Assembly: GCF_022968795.1 (NCBI RefSeq)
Contig: NZ_JALJRB010000008.1
Location: 1-64,000, forward strand
Length of the DNA: 64,000 nucleotides
Direction: 5' to 3'
From: Desulfatitalea alkaliphila
GTDB lineage: Bacteria; Desulfobacterota; Desulfobacteria; Desulfobacterales; Desulfosarcinaceae
The notes under the pieces are model-generated. The model was not told the DNA's origin. It saw only the letters and a list, made by a program, of their open reading frames with translations, and searched no databases. Both the position numbers and the translations under genes were made by a program. Below, piece after piece: positions 16,428-25,073 of this stretch (position 1 is its first letter; each line of letters begins with the position of its first letter).

Positions 16428-17780
16428 TCATCCTGATTGCTGCAGAGCCTGTTCCGCCGCGATGGTGATGGGTTCCATGCTCGGCTCGGAGGAGATGTCC
16501 GGGTTGCAGGCCGATGTGAAGGTGGTGAGATCGGCCATGGTTTTGCCGCCGAGAATGAACGCGCTGACGGCGTCGATTTCGCGGGCGGGCGCAACGTCGT
16601 GGCTGACGATCTGACCGCCGATCAGCTTTTTGGTTTCCCGGTCGAAAACCAGCTTGATCCGCCAGGGCTGCATGCCGGGGATCATGCCGTGCTTGCTGCG
16701 AGAATCCACGGCGGCACAGATCGTTTCGAACCCTTCCCGGGCGGCGGTCTCTTCGGTCAGACCGGTGGAGGCGACCACAAGGTCGAACATCCGACAGCCG
16801 CCGGCGTTGAGCACGCCGGGAAAGCCGATGTCGAATCCGGCGAGGCGCTTTGCCGCCAGGCGTCCCTGCATCACCGCCGGCCCCCTGAGGCATCCGGCGT
16901 CGATCTTGCCGGTGATGAAGTTGATCTTTTCGACACAATCGCCGCCCGCCAGGATGTCCGGGTCGGATGTTTCCTGGAACCGATTCACCTGTATCCCGAA
17001 CCGGCCCATTTTCAGGCCTGCTTTTTCCGCCAGCGCGACGTTGGGTCTGACCCCCACATTGACAAAAACCATATCCGCGTCGATGATCTTTCCGGAATCG
17101 AGGGCCACGCCGCGGACATGGGTGTCTTGCCCCACAATTTGTTCCACCTTTGCGTCGGTCATCAGGCGAATCCCCTGCTTATCAAGATATTCCGCAACCG
17201 GACCGGCCATATCTTTATCCAGCATCAGGGGCAGGGGTCGATCGCACTGTTCCACCACGGTGATGTCATAGGCGCCGGGGTTCTGGGTGGCCAACAGCGA
17301 CGCGATTTCCATGCTGATAAAGCCCGCGCCGATAAAGACCAGCTTGGCGGGCTTTGTTTCAGCCAGAAAAGCTTTGATCCGTTCGGCGTCGTCAAGGCCG
17401 CGAAGGGCGCACACCCCGTTGAGCTCCCGGCCGCCGAGTGGCGGGATGAATGCGCTCGATCCGGTGGCCAGAAACAGCTTGTCATAGGGAAATCGCCGGC
17501 CGTCGGCCGTCAACGCCTGCTTTTGGGCGGTATCCAGCTCCGTTACTTCACCTACGGTGACGTTGATGCCTGCTTCCTCGAGTTTTTTGTCCGGCACCAC
17601 AATGGACTCCGGCGCGGCCAGACCGGCCACGACATGGGGAAGCGCTCATCGGACGATGAAATTGGGTTCCTTGCGGATCACCGTGACATCGACCTCGGGC
17701 ATCAATTTCTTGGCCAGCATGGCGGCTGGACCGCCCGCGCCGCTGCAACCGACGACAACCAATTTTTCACCTTTTTTCAT
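16428..17780 (-). CDS. FAD-dependent NAD(P) oxidoreductase, probable selenoprotein (in-frame TGA, codon 45)
   Basis: Reading through one TGA (17646-17648) gives 450 residues, the normal length for the NADH oxidase/CoA-disulfide reductase family. The ATG at 17780 follows GGAGG. FAD fold: VVVGCSGAGGPAA (8-20). The TGA falls in EPNFIVR-[TGA]-ALPHVV at position 45, where this family carries its redox-active cysteine (Cys42/43). Later parts are typical: ATGSSAFIPP, NAD fold VFIGAGFISMEIASLL, LAGGDCVEKI, and a dimerisation domain. A hairpin with a GGUCU loop sits 21 bases after the TGA. The shorter frame starting at GTG 17630 would lack FAD binding. It shares orientation with the CGGC gene upstream. 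Confidence 0.85.
17613..17631 (-). promoter_or_regulatory. SECIS-like hairpin of the oxidoreductase gene
   Basis: On the minus strand, CGTGGCC pairs with GGCCGCG (seven pairs, one G-U) around the loop GGTCT. The loop starts 21 bases after the TGA at 17648-17646. E. coli fdhF uses the same GGUCU apical loop for SelB binding, with 18 bases between its TGA and the loop. Spacing, loop and stem all fit the bacterial SECIS rules. Confidence 0.75.
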
Positions 17781-17945
17781 GGAAGCCTCCTTGCCGCGTG
17801 GAAATTCAAAGACACGCGGACCTTTTACCGCTTCAACCGTGCGGACGGGAAGCGGCCTGGACCGGCCCATATCGATGGATGTGGGCCGGCATGAATCATA
17901 AAGATCGACTTGGAAGTCGGATCTTCAGGGCCCGCGAAACCGCAC

Positions 17946-18290
17946 CTAGTGATAGTCATGGGTGCCCAGAAAAACGGGTACGCCGGTTTTTTCGCCGATG
18001 ATGGTGGCCATCTCCTCGGCGGATGTGTAGGGGCATGCTGGTTTGGCATTGGCCATGCAGGAACTCAGATAGATCGCGTCGGGCTTGACCTGGGACATTT
18101 TGATGGCCACGCCGGTGTTGGGCGCGACACTGCGGCCCGGACACTCGCATTTTACAAACGCCACCACCGCCACCGGCTCGTCAAACTTGCCCTCTCCCAT
18201 GGCTGCCGCCTTAAGACAGCGCCATTCACCGGCGCATCCGTATCCACTGTCCATGTAGGCGCCGCATCCGATAATCGCAACTTTTTTCAT
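17946..18290 (-). CDS. CGGC domain protein
   Basis: 114 residues. Cysteines lie in a CGGC-domain-like pattern: IGCGAYMDSGYGCAGEWRC at the start, FVKCECPGR in the middle, and YLSSCMANAKPACPY near the end, closing with a GTHDYH-like tail. This domain is thought to bind metal or act in redox, but its function is not established. AGGAG lies six bases before the ATG. It precedes the probable selenoprotein oxidoreductase by 165 bases on the same strand, suggesting a shared redox task. Confidence 0.8.
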   Translation of the reverse strand: MKKVAIIGCGAYMDSGYGCAGEWRCLKAAAMGEGKFDEPVAVVAFVKCECPGRSVAPNTGVAIKMSQVKPDAIYLSSCMANAKPACPYTSAEEMATIIGEKTGVPVFLGTHDYH

Positions 18291-18336
18291 TTGCTACTCC
18301 TTTCGTGTCTGGAAATATTATTGCTGACAAAGCGTC

Positions 18337-18356
18337 GCGGCTGCTGATGCAGCCGC
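18337..18356. terminator. hairpin between GAF gene and CGGC gene
   Basis: GCGGCTGC at 18337-18344 pairs perfectly with GCAGCCGC at 18349-18356 around TGAT. It sits after the GAF gene stop and before the CGGC gene start on the minus strand. No T-run, so terminator function is uncertain. Confidence 0.4.
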
Positions 18357-18410
18357 AGCATACATCAGATTCACCCCCTTCCCTTTGCGGAAATGTATTG
18401 TTGCGGTGAA

Positions 18411-19268
18411 TCAATCGTCATAGATATCAATATCGGGATAATATTCCTTGGCGCAATCCGGGCAAACACTATGGCTGAATTCAGCTTCCGAATGCTTATG
18501 GATATAGGTTTCAATTCGATTCCAATACCCCTTGTCATCGCGAACATTCTTGCAGTGGCTGCATATGGGCAGCAAACCGCTCAACTTTTTAACTTCAGCC
18601 AGGGCTTGCTTCAAATCGCCGATTGTTTTTTCACGCTGTTTTTCAGCCTGTATTCTATCATCCAGGTTTCTACTGTTCTGTAAAGCGATCGCTGCCAATT
18701 CGCCAAATCCGGTCGCCATTTTTGCATCGTTATCATTAAAGTCGCCATCCTTATTGGCAAGACCAATGATCCCGACCGTTTTCCCTTTCAGCACAAGGGG
18801 TGCAAACATCACATTTCTTAATATCATATGGCCTTTGGGCATTAAATGGACCCATTCGCTGTTCATAAAATGATTGTGATAAACCGCCTTATTGGTATGA
18901 TAAGCTTCCGCTCGCAATCCTTGAATCGGCATTGGCAAATCTGGATCGACATTACAAGAATGCCCTCCTGCTTCCAGAAAGAGAACCTCATTTTCTTCCC
19001 CGGTTTCATTTAGCAGGGCAACATAACCGGAGGTAGCTCCAATCAAATCTTTACAGTGGTCGAAAATGGATCGTGCCGACTCTGCAAACCCTTTCTGGTC
19101 AAGTACTGCCTTCGATCCATTCATGATTGCACGCAATTCTTTTTCGCGAAGGGATGATTCTTGTATGACTTCGCACACTTGGTCCAATAGTCCATCTTCG
19201 ATAAAGGATTTCGCCTTGAGCTTTTGTACTTTTTGGAGCAACTCCTCTTTTGCAATATCAGTACTCAT
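18411..19268 (-). CDS. GAF domain protein with C-terminal cysteine pairs
   Basis: 285 residues. A helical N-terminus (1-60) leads to a GAF domain at about 60-205 (VMFAPLVLKGKTVGIIGLAN is its signature end), then a coiled coil and a short C-terminal module with ICSHCKNVRDDKGYW and SVCPDCAKEYYP. The same module ends many response regulators and kinases in sulfate reducers, in my recollection. The two CxxC pairs could bind zinc. There is no kinase or output domain. It starts 27 bases after the hybrid kinase stop, so the two are probably cotranscribed. Confidence 0.8.
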   Translation of the reverse strand: MSTDIAKEELLQKVQKLKAKSFIEDGLLDQVCEVIQESSLREKELRAIMNGSKAVLDQKGFAESARSIFDHCKDLIGATSGYVALLNETGEENEVLFLEAGGHSCNVDPDLPMPIQGLRAEAYHTNKAVYHNHFMNSEWVHLMPKGHMILRNVMFAPLVLKGKTVGIIGLANKDGDFNDNDAKMATGFGELAAIALQNSRNLDDRIQAEKQREKTIGDLKQALAEVKKLSGLLPICSHCKNVRDDKGYWNRIETYIHKHSEAEFSHSVCPDCAKEYYPDIDIYDD

Positions 19269-19295
19269 AGACCACTCCTGATTGATTTTATTCGG

Positions 19296-21635
19296 CTATT
19301 TCTGGTCCAATGTTGCTCTCACCTGAAAGCTTAACTCCTTGATGGAAAAAGGCTTTTGAATGAAATTCACACCCTTTTCCAGCACGCCTCTCTGAGCGAT
19401 CACATCGGCCGTGTAGCCTGACATGTACAAAGTCTTCAGGTTCGGATAGAGGGAATGCATTTGATGGGCCAGATCGCGACCGTTCATCTCGGGCATCACC
19501 ACATCGGTCACCAGCAGATCGATGTCATCGGTGTGCGTTTTGGCCAACTGCAGCGCCTGGCTCGGCGAGCCGACAGCAAACACTCGGTAGCCCAACCGTT
19601 GTAGCAGCGCCTGGGTCATCTTCATGATGGCCGGCTCATCCTCTACCACTAGAACCGATTCGCCGTGACCCACCGGCGGCTGCAGCTCGGTTTCCATTTC
19701 GATGGGTGCCGGGTCGGCGGCGTGCCGCGGCAGGTGGATCTTGAAGGTGGTCCCTTGCCCCGGCGCGCTATGTACATTGATGAATCCCTCGTTTTGTTGG
19801 ACAATACCGTAGATTGTGGCCAGACCGAGCCCGGTGCCCTCGGCGACGCCTTTGGTAGTGAAAAACGGCTCGAAGATCCGTCCCAAGGTCTCTTTATCCA
19901 TCCCGCAACCGTCGTCGGACACGGTCAGGACCACAAACTCACCGGGTCGGCTGCCTGCATTGGCGTTACACCAGGCATCATCGCAGACCGCGTTGCCGGT
20001 CTCGATGGTCACCCTGCCCACCCCGTCGATGGCATCGCGGGCATTGACGCACAGATTGGCCAGGATCTGGTCCACCTGGGCCGGGTCCATTTCAACGGCC
20101 CACAGGTGCTTGCCGGGATACCAGACCAGCTCGACCTCCTCGCCGATCAGCCGCCGCAGCATCCGAAGCATGCTTTCCACCAGCTCATTGAGATCCACCA
20201 CCTGCGGGTCGATGGTCTGCTTGCGGGCAAAGGCCAGCAATTGCCGGGTGATATCGATGGAGCGCTTGGCCGCCGCCTGGACCTCCTTCAAATCGGCGTG
20301 CAGTTCGCTGTCGGGAGCGGCCCTCTCCAGGGCCAGCTCAGTGTAACCTGCGATCACGCTGAGCATGTTGTTGTAATCGTGGGCCACGCCCCCGGCCAAA
20401 CGGCCCACCGACTCCAACTTTTGCGCTTGGAGCAGTTGCCCCTGCATCCCTGCCCGCTCCTCCTCCGCCTTGATGCGTGCGGTGATGTCAATGATATTGC
20501 CCAGGACGCGAACCACCCGGCCCTCATGCATCTCGGGCCGTCCAATGGTGCGCACCCATTGGACGGCACGGTTTTCGGAGCACAAACGCAGTTCCAGATC
20601 ATAGGGCTCGCCCTTCTCCACCGCACGCCTGAAGGCCTCAGAAATGATCTTTTGATCCTCGGGATGATACAGTTGGATGTTGCGGTCAGGATCGACGGGG
20701 TTGAATTCACCCTTGGCAAGACCATGAATGGCATAGGTGCCATCGGTCCATGATACTTTCTGAGTGGACAGCTCATATTCCCAGCCGCCGACCCTGGATA
20801 TTTTTTCCATGGATTGCAGCAAGTACCGTTGCTTCTCGATCTCCTTTTGGGCAACCTTGCGATCGGTGACATCAAAGGCATAATGCAGATACAGGTCATC
20901 GGAGACCGGCACCCAGTGCGCCTCCCAGGCCGCCGACAACCCCTCGAACTCCAGGTGGTGGGCCTTGCCGTCGGCCCATGCGGCGGGAGCCAAGCACCAG
21001 GGACAGGGCTCCTTGAACTTGGGCCAAGTCTCGTAACAGGTATGGCTGTATTCGCAACCGGCCTCTTTGGCCGCTTTGTTCATTGCGACAATTTCCCTGG
21101 TTTCGGGGCGCAAAAGAATTGCGATACAAGGAATTGAGTCGAGCAGCAGCTGGTTCAGGTACTCCTGCCGATCATGCCGCTCTTGAGCGAGCTTGCGCTC
21201 CGAGATGTCCCTTACGATAATGCTGGCCCGTTCGTCGCCCGCCTTGGTGTTGAAAACAACCGATGTGATCTCCACCGGCACGATGGTGCCATCCTTGCGT
21301 TTGAAGTTGAGCTCCCCGGAAAAATATCTGTTTTCAGCCCTTTGCCGCAAGGCGGGCGCAAGTCTGGGATCATCCGGATCGACGATGGCCTCTCTGCCCA
21401 AGCGAAGCAGCTCTTCCAAGCGATATCCAAACATTGCGCAGGCAGCGGGGTTGGCCTCCAAAATCGCGCCATCCGGTTTTGTGATCAACAGCCCATCCAG
21501 ATTGTTATCGAAAAAGGCGCGGAATTTATTGTCGCTATCGGACATTTGGAGAACTCTGCGGCGAAGCTCGGCACATTCATTTTCAAGGGATCGGATGCGT
21601 TGAATGAGCTCTTCGTGAGTCGGAGTTTGATTCAT
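19296..21635 (-). CDS. hybrid sensor histidine kinase (PAS x3, HisKA, HATPase, receiver)
   Basis: 779 residues: a short coiled coil, PAS regions at about 35-148, 160-262 and 275-388, HisKA with phospho-His419 in GGVAHDYNNMLSVIAG, HATPase with NARDAIDGVG and TGLGLATIYG, and a receiver domain with VLVVEDEPAI and phospho-Asp711 in LLVTDVVMPEMNG. No membrane segment is seen, so it is a cytoplasmic sensor. The second PAS carries a cysteine cluster (C194, C200, C211, C214). GGAG precedes the ATG. No DNA-binding regulator is adjacent, so the output pathway is unknown. Confidence 0.92.
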   Translation of the reverse strand: MNQTPTHEELIQRIRSLENECAELRRRVLQMSDSDNKFRAFFDNNLDGLLITKPDGAILEANPAACAMFGYRLEELLRLGREAIVDPDDPRLAPALRQRAENRYFSGELNFKRKDGTIVPVEITSVVFNTKAGDERASIIVRDISERKLAQERHDRQEYLNQLLLDSIPCIAILLRPETREIVAMNKAAKEAGCEYSHTCYETWPKFKEPCPWCLAPAAWADGKAHHLEFEGLSAAWEAHWVPVSDDLYLHYAFDVTDRKVAQKEIEKQRYLLQSMEKISRVGGWEYELSTQKVSWTDGTYAIHGLAKGEFNPVDPDRNIQLYHPEDQKIISEAFRRAVEKGEPYDLELRLCSENRAVQWVRTIGRPEMHEGRVVRVLGNIIDITARIKAEEERAGMQGQLLQAQKLESVGRLAGGVAHDYNNMLSVIAGYTELALERAAPDSELHADLKEVQAAAKRSIDITRQLLAFARKQTIDPQVVDLNELVESMLRMLRRLIGEEVELVWYPGKHLWAVEMDPAQVDQILANLCVNARDAIDGVGRVTIETGNAVCDDAWCNANAGSRPGEFVVLTVSDDGCGMDKETLGRIFEPFFTTKGVAEGTGLGLATIYGIVQQNEGFINVHSAPGQGTTFKIHLPRHAADPAPIEMETELQPPVGHGESVLVVEDEPAIMKMTQALLQRLGYRVFAVGSPSQALQLAKTHTDDIDLLVTDVVMPEMNGRDLAHQMHSLYPNLKTLYMSGYTADVIAQRGVLEKGVNFIQKPFSIKELSFQVRATLDQK

Positions 21636-21916
21636 GTTTGCGATCTCCTACCCGTTTGAATAGATCCGCGCTGCTTGAGCACCTTGACATTAAACGCGCA
21701 AAGCCCCCGGATCTCGATCCGATCGCCCTGCATCGCGGCGATGTCCGTACATTCTTCAATTTGCCACTTCCCGGTTGTAAAATCAACGACCTCACCCACA
21801 TTCGGTGAGCGTGCTTCTGAATTGACCGATTTTCATTTTTTCATCTGGGGGCATCACTATTTCCTCCATACTGATCCTTCTGCGGTATCTCAGAATCTGA
21901 ACGTCCATATTTGTGC

Positions 21917-21945
21917 TTGACAAAGACCCTGTCATTGGTTTTATT
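21917..21945 (+). promoter_or_regulatory. sigma70-type promoter of the GntR gene
   Basis: TTGACA (21917-21922) and TTTATT (21940-21945) are separated by 17 bases. The expected start point, near 21952, lies inside the paired palindromes at 21943-21968, which fits autorepression. Confidence 0.55.
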
Positions 21946-21968
21946 GTTGGACAATATTGTCGGACAAT
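21943..21968. promoter_or_regulatory. tandem GntR-type operators
   Basis: Two adjoining 13-base near-palindromes, ATTGTTGGACAAT (21943-21955) and ATTGTCGGACAAT (21956-21968), lie just before the GntR-family gene and overlap its promoter. Their form (TTGT-N3-ACAA) is what FCD-type GntR regulators bind. Confidence 0.65.
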
Positions 21969-21991
21969 TATTCAAGGATCAAAAAACACCC

Positions 21992-22678
21992 ATGGAGAAA
22001 AATAGTCGACTGCCACTCAGGGAGAGAGTTTGCCGGGAACTTCGGCAGGCAATCGTTTTTGGCTCTCTGACGCCGAACGAACACCTCAAGGAAATTCCGC
22101 TGGCCAAACATTTCGGGTGCTCACGCGGATCCATCCGCGAAGCCCTCGGCCTTCTCGAACAACAAGGTTTTGTCACTCATGTGCCCAATCAGGGCGCAAC
22201 CGTTAAGGAGCCGTCAGCAAAAGAGGTCGAGGATTATTACAATTTATTGGCTGTAATGGAGGGCAAGGCAGTCCAATGGGCCACGCCGAATTTATCGCAG
22301 GGCGATATCGATCGTCTCAAGTCGATCAACGATATGCTTAAACGCTCTCTGCAAAAAAGTGGCGCCTCGGTGGAGGCATGGATTCCCTTGAATATTGAAT
22401 TCCACCGAATGTTCCGGGAAAAGTGTGGCAATGCCAAAATGAACTGGGTCGTGGAGGAAATCCGTACCAGAATCACACGATATCGTTACACCAGTTTGAT
22501 GGTGACAGCTTTCGGCGATTACGCTGATGATCATGACGAAATTATTGCTTCGATTGCCGATAAAGATGCCCCGAAAGCCGGCAAGGCCATGGAGAATCAC
22601 ATCCAAAGGGCCAAACAGATTCTCGTCAAGTTTCTTGTCAACGACCCACCTGCAAACGCCATTTTTCCAATTGGTTAA
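21992..22678 (+). CDS. GntR-family (FCD) transcriptional regulator
   Basis: 228 residues. An N-terminal winged helix (LRERVCRELRQAIVFGSL and GCSRGSIREALGLLEQQGFV) is followed by an all-helical FCD ligand domain with a likely metal-binding set of Asp/His residues (EFHRMFREKCG, DDHDEIIASI). The chosen ATG follows AAGGATC; a frame extending upstream to 21911 would run through the operators and is unlikely. It heads the catabolic cluster that follows and probably represses it until a carboxylate or CoA ligand appears. Confidence 0.88.
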   Translation: MEKNSRLPLRERVCRELRQAIVFGSLTPNEHLKEIPLAKHFGCSRGSIREALGLLEQQGFVTHVPNQGATVKEPSAKEVEDYYNLLAVMEGKAVQWATPNLSQGDIDRLKSINDMLKRSLQKSGASVEAWIPLNIEFHRMFREKCGNAKMNWVVEEIRTRITRYRYTSLMVTAFGDYADDHDEIIASIADKDAPKAGKAMENHIQRAKQILVKFLVNDPPANAIFPIG

Positions 22679-22708
22679 GCTGCAGGCATACTTACAGAGG
22701 AAACAACC

Positions 22709-23491
22709 ATGGAGGAAATTCATCTTCCTGACATGCGATTGAACGGCCAGGTTGCCATGGTGACAGGCGCATCGCGCGGCATCGGCAAGTGGATTGCTCT
22801 GGGGCTTGCCGATGCCGGCGCGCGTGTGGCCGTTGTTTCGCGAAGCCTGGAAGGCAGCCGGGCGACAGCCCAGGAAATTGGCGAGCGGGGAGGAAGCGCC
22901 GCATTACCCATCGAGGCAGATGTAAGCGATGTCGATGCAATTCAACGCATGGTGCAGGAAGTGGTGGAACACTTCGGTCGCATCGACTGTTTGATCAACA
23001 ACGCCGGCATCAATGTGCACAAACCCATGCTGGAAATAACACCGGCCGATTTCGATGCTGTTAGCGGCGTCAATTTCAGGGGGGTCTATTTCACCAGCCA
23101 GGTCGTTGCCAAGGCAATGATCGCTCAAGGCGGCGGAAGGATCGTCAATATATCTTCATCGGCGGGGGTACTTCTGCGACCCGGTATTCCAAATTCGGTT
23201 TATGCCGGTACCAAGGCAGCCGTCATCATGCTCACCAAGGCGTTTGCAGAAGAACTGGCACAGCACAAGATCAATGTGAACGCAGTAGCACCAGGTTACT
23301 TTGCAACACCCATGACCACTGATCGGATCAGCGACCCGGAAATTCACCGCACCATCCTTGCTTTGACCCCAATTAAACAGATAGGCGGTCCTGCGGACAT
23401 CATCGGACCGGTGCTTTTCCTGGCATCGGAGGCCGCAAGATTCATCACCGGCCAGACCATTTTCGTGGATGGAGGCAGAACGATCATTTAG
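22709..23491 (+). CDS. short-chain dehydrogenase/reductase
   Basis: 260 residues of the classical SDR type: cofactor loop TGASRGIGKWIA, NNAG in CLINNAGINVHKP, catalytic Ser in VNISSSAGV, YAGTK giving the Tyr-Lys pair, and the family end ITGQTIFVDGG. It likely oxidises a hydroxyacyl-CoA or a related alcohol. It is the first enzyme gene after the regulator. Dehydrogenases of the 2-hydroxycyclohexanecarboxyl-CoA type are one possibility from context, but the sequence does not decide. Confidence 0.88.
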   Translation: MEEIHLPDMRLNGQVAMVTGASRGIGKWIALGLADAGARVAVVSRSLEGSRATAQEIGERGGSAALPIEADVSDVDAIQRMVQEVVEHFGRIDCLINNAGINVHKPMLEITPADFDAVSGVNFRGVYFTSQVVAKAMIAQGGGRIVNISSSAGVLLRPGIPNSVYAGTKAAVIMLTKAFAEELAQHKINVNAVAPGYFATPMTTDRISDPEIHRTILALTPIKQIGGPADIIGPVLFLASEAARFITGQTIFVDGGRTII

Positions 23492-23511
23492 CCGCCATGG
23501 CAGAGGGTAAC

Positions 23512-25020
23512 ATGGCTAAAGACCTTGCAACGTTTGTAAAAGATAAGGCCCAAAAGTACACCGACCGGGTTTTCTTGAAAGACTTTGGATCAGATCGCGA
23601 AATTAGTTACAAACAGCTGGAGGAGATCACCAACAGGCTTGCCTGGGGTTTCAGGGCGATAGGACTCAAAAAGAATGATCGTGTCGCCCTTTTGCATCCC
23701 AACCACTCAGATGTCATTCTCGCCTATATTGCCATCGCTAAAGCCGGCGGCGCCACCGTTCCGATCAACACCCTCTATTCTCCGGCCGAAATCGAATACA
23801 TCATCAACGATGCCGGGGCTTCATTCCTTGTAACCACCGCAGATCACCACGATCAGTTGGCGCAAATCATTCCGAACCTGACCGAAATGAAACAGGTTCT
23901 GGTCAAAAGAGGCGCCCAAACGATTGAAGATGTCTTCGAAGGGCATATTGGACCATTAAAAACGGTAAAACAGGAACATTCCGACCCGGAGGCACCGGCA
24001 ATCATATTCTATACCTCGGGGACCACGGGAAAACCTAAAGGGGTCAAGATCACCCATAAAAACCTTACTTTTTCGGGCCCCAATGTCGCCCAAAGCTATG
24101 GCTTGCGGGAAAACGACGTCACCATCGCCGCCCTTCCCTTGGTGCATGTGTTTGCAAACGCAAGCCCTGTCTTTGGAAGCCTGAGCTCTGGTGGCACTGT
24201 GGTGGTGATGGAGCGCTTCAAAAGCGAGGATGTGTTTGCAGCTGTAGTGAGGCACGGGGTCACTTGGTACCCGGGTGTCCCTACCATGTTCCATTACCTG
24301 CTATCAGCCCATTCAAAAGATCAATACGACTTGCGCTCGCTGCGAATGATGTTGTCCGGGGGTGCGTCTCTTTCGGTGGAGGCCCTAACCAAACTTGAAA
24401 AGCAATTCAACATAGATGTCCTTGAAGTATATGGCTTGACCGAATCTACCGGGTTGGTCACCGCCAACCCGGTCTATGGCGTTCGCAAGCAGGGATCTAT
24501 CGGGATTGCGGTGTCCGGCGTGGAGGTCAAGGTCGTCGACACCGAAGGCAGGCACCTTGCACCCGGAGAGGTCGGCGAACTTGTTTTCCGTGGACCCAAT
24601 GTCTGTCAAGGTTATTGGCATCTGCCACAACTGACCGAGAAGAAAATTTTTAACGGATGGATGCACACCGGCGATCATGCCTACAAGGATGAAGACGGGT
24701 ATTATTTCATCGTGGGACGCGAAAACGATCTTATTATCACCATGGGCTACAACATTTATCCAAGAGAAATCGAAGAGATTTTCTATAAACACCCGGACGT
24801 ACTTGAAGTGGCGGTCATCGGCCTGCCTCACCCTGAAAAAGGCGAGATTCCAAAGGCATATGTAGCGGTTCGATCAGGAACAAGCGTCAACGAAGCGGAT
24901 CTTCAAGAATTTTGCAGGACACAATTGGCAGGTTACAAAGTCCCCGAAATCAGCTTTCTGGAAGATCTCCCCAAAAATCATACCGGAAAAATCATGAAAA
25001 ACATGCTGCCCAAAACCTGA
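23512..25020 (+). CDS. acyl-CoA synthetase (AMP-forming)
   Basis: About 502 residues of the ANL superfamily: FYTSGTTGKPKGVKITH, VYGLTESTGLVTAN, GWMHTGDHAYKDEDGYYFIV, and NHTGKIMKNMLPKT with the catalytic lysine close to the end. GAGGG just before 23512 favours this ATG over one at 23497. It is followed by a cyclase-family hydrolase and a TRAP transporter, so it probably activates the imported acid. Confidence 0.9.
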   Translation: MAKDLATFVKDKAQKYTDRVFLKDFGSDREISYKQLEEITNRLAWGFRAIGLKKNDRVALLHPNHSDVILAYIAIAKAGGATVPINTLYSPAEIEYIINDAGASFLVTTADHHDQLAQIIPNLTEMKQVLVKRGAQTIEDVFEGHIGPLKTVKQEHSDPEAPAIIFYTSGTTGKPKGVKITHKNLTFSGPNVAQSYGLRENDVTIAALPLVHVFANASPVFGSLSSGGTVVVMERFKSEDVFAAVVRHGVTWYPGVPTMFHYLLSAHSKDQYDLRSLRMMLSGGASLSVEALTKLEKQFNIDVLEVYGLTESTGLVTANPVYGVRKQGSIGIAVSGVEVKVVDTEGRHLAPGEVGELVFRGPNVCQGYWHLPQLTEKKIFNGWMHTGDHAYKDEDGYYFIVGRENDLIITMGYNIYPREIEEIFYKHPDVLEVAVIGLPHPEKGEIPKAYVAVRSGTSVNEADLQEFCRTQLAGYKVPEISFLEDLPKNHTGKIMKNMLPKT

Positions 25021-25073
25021 AATGTCCGATTTGCTGAAAGCATAGTTCGAAGATTATCAAAGGAGACACAATA

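Noticed and set aside
16428-17630. Oxidoreductase starting at GTG 17630 as an independent shorter protein
   Set aside because: It would lose the FAD-binding loop, which lies just upstream in the same frame behind a single TGA with a good ribosome site.
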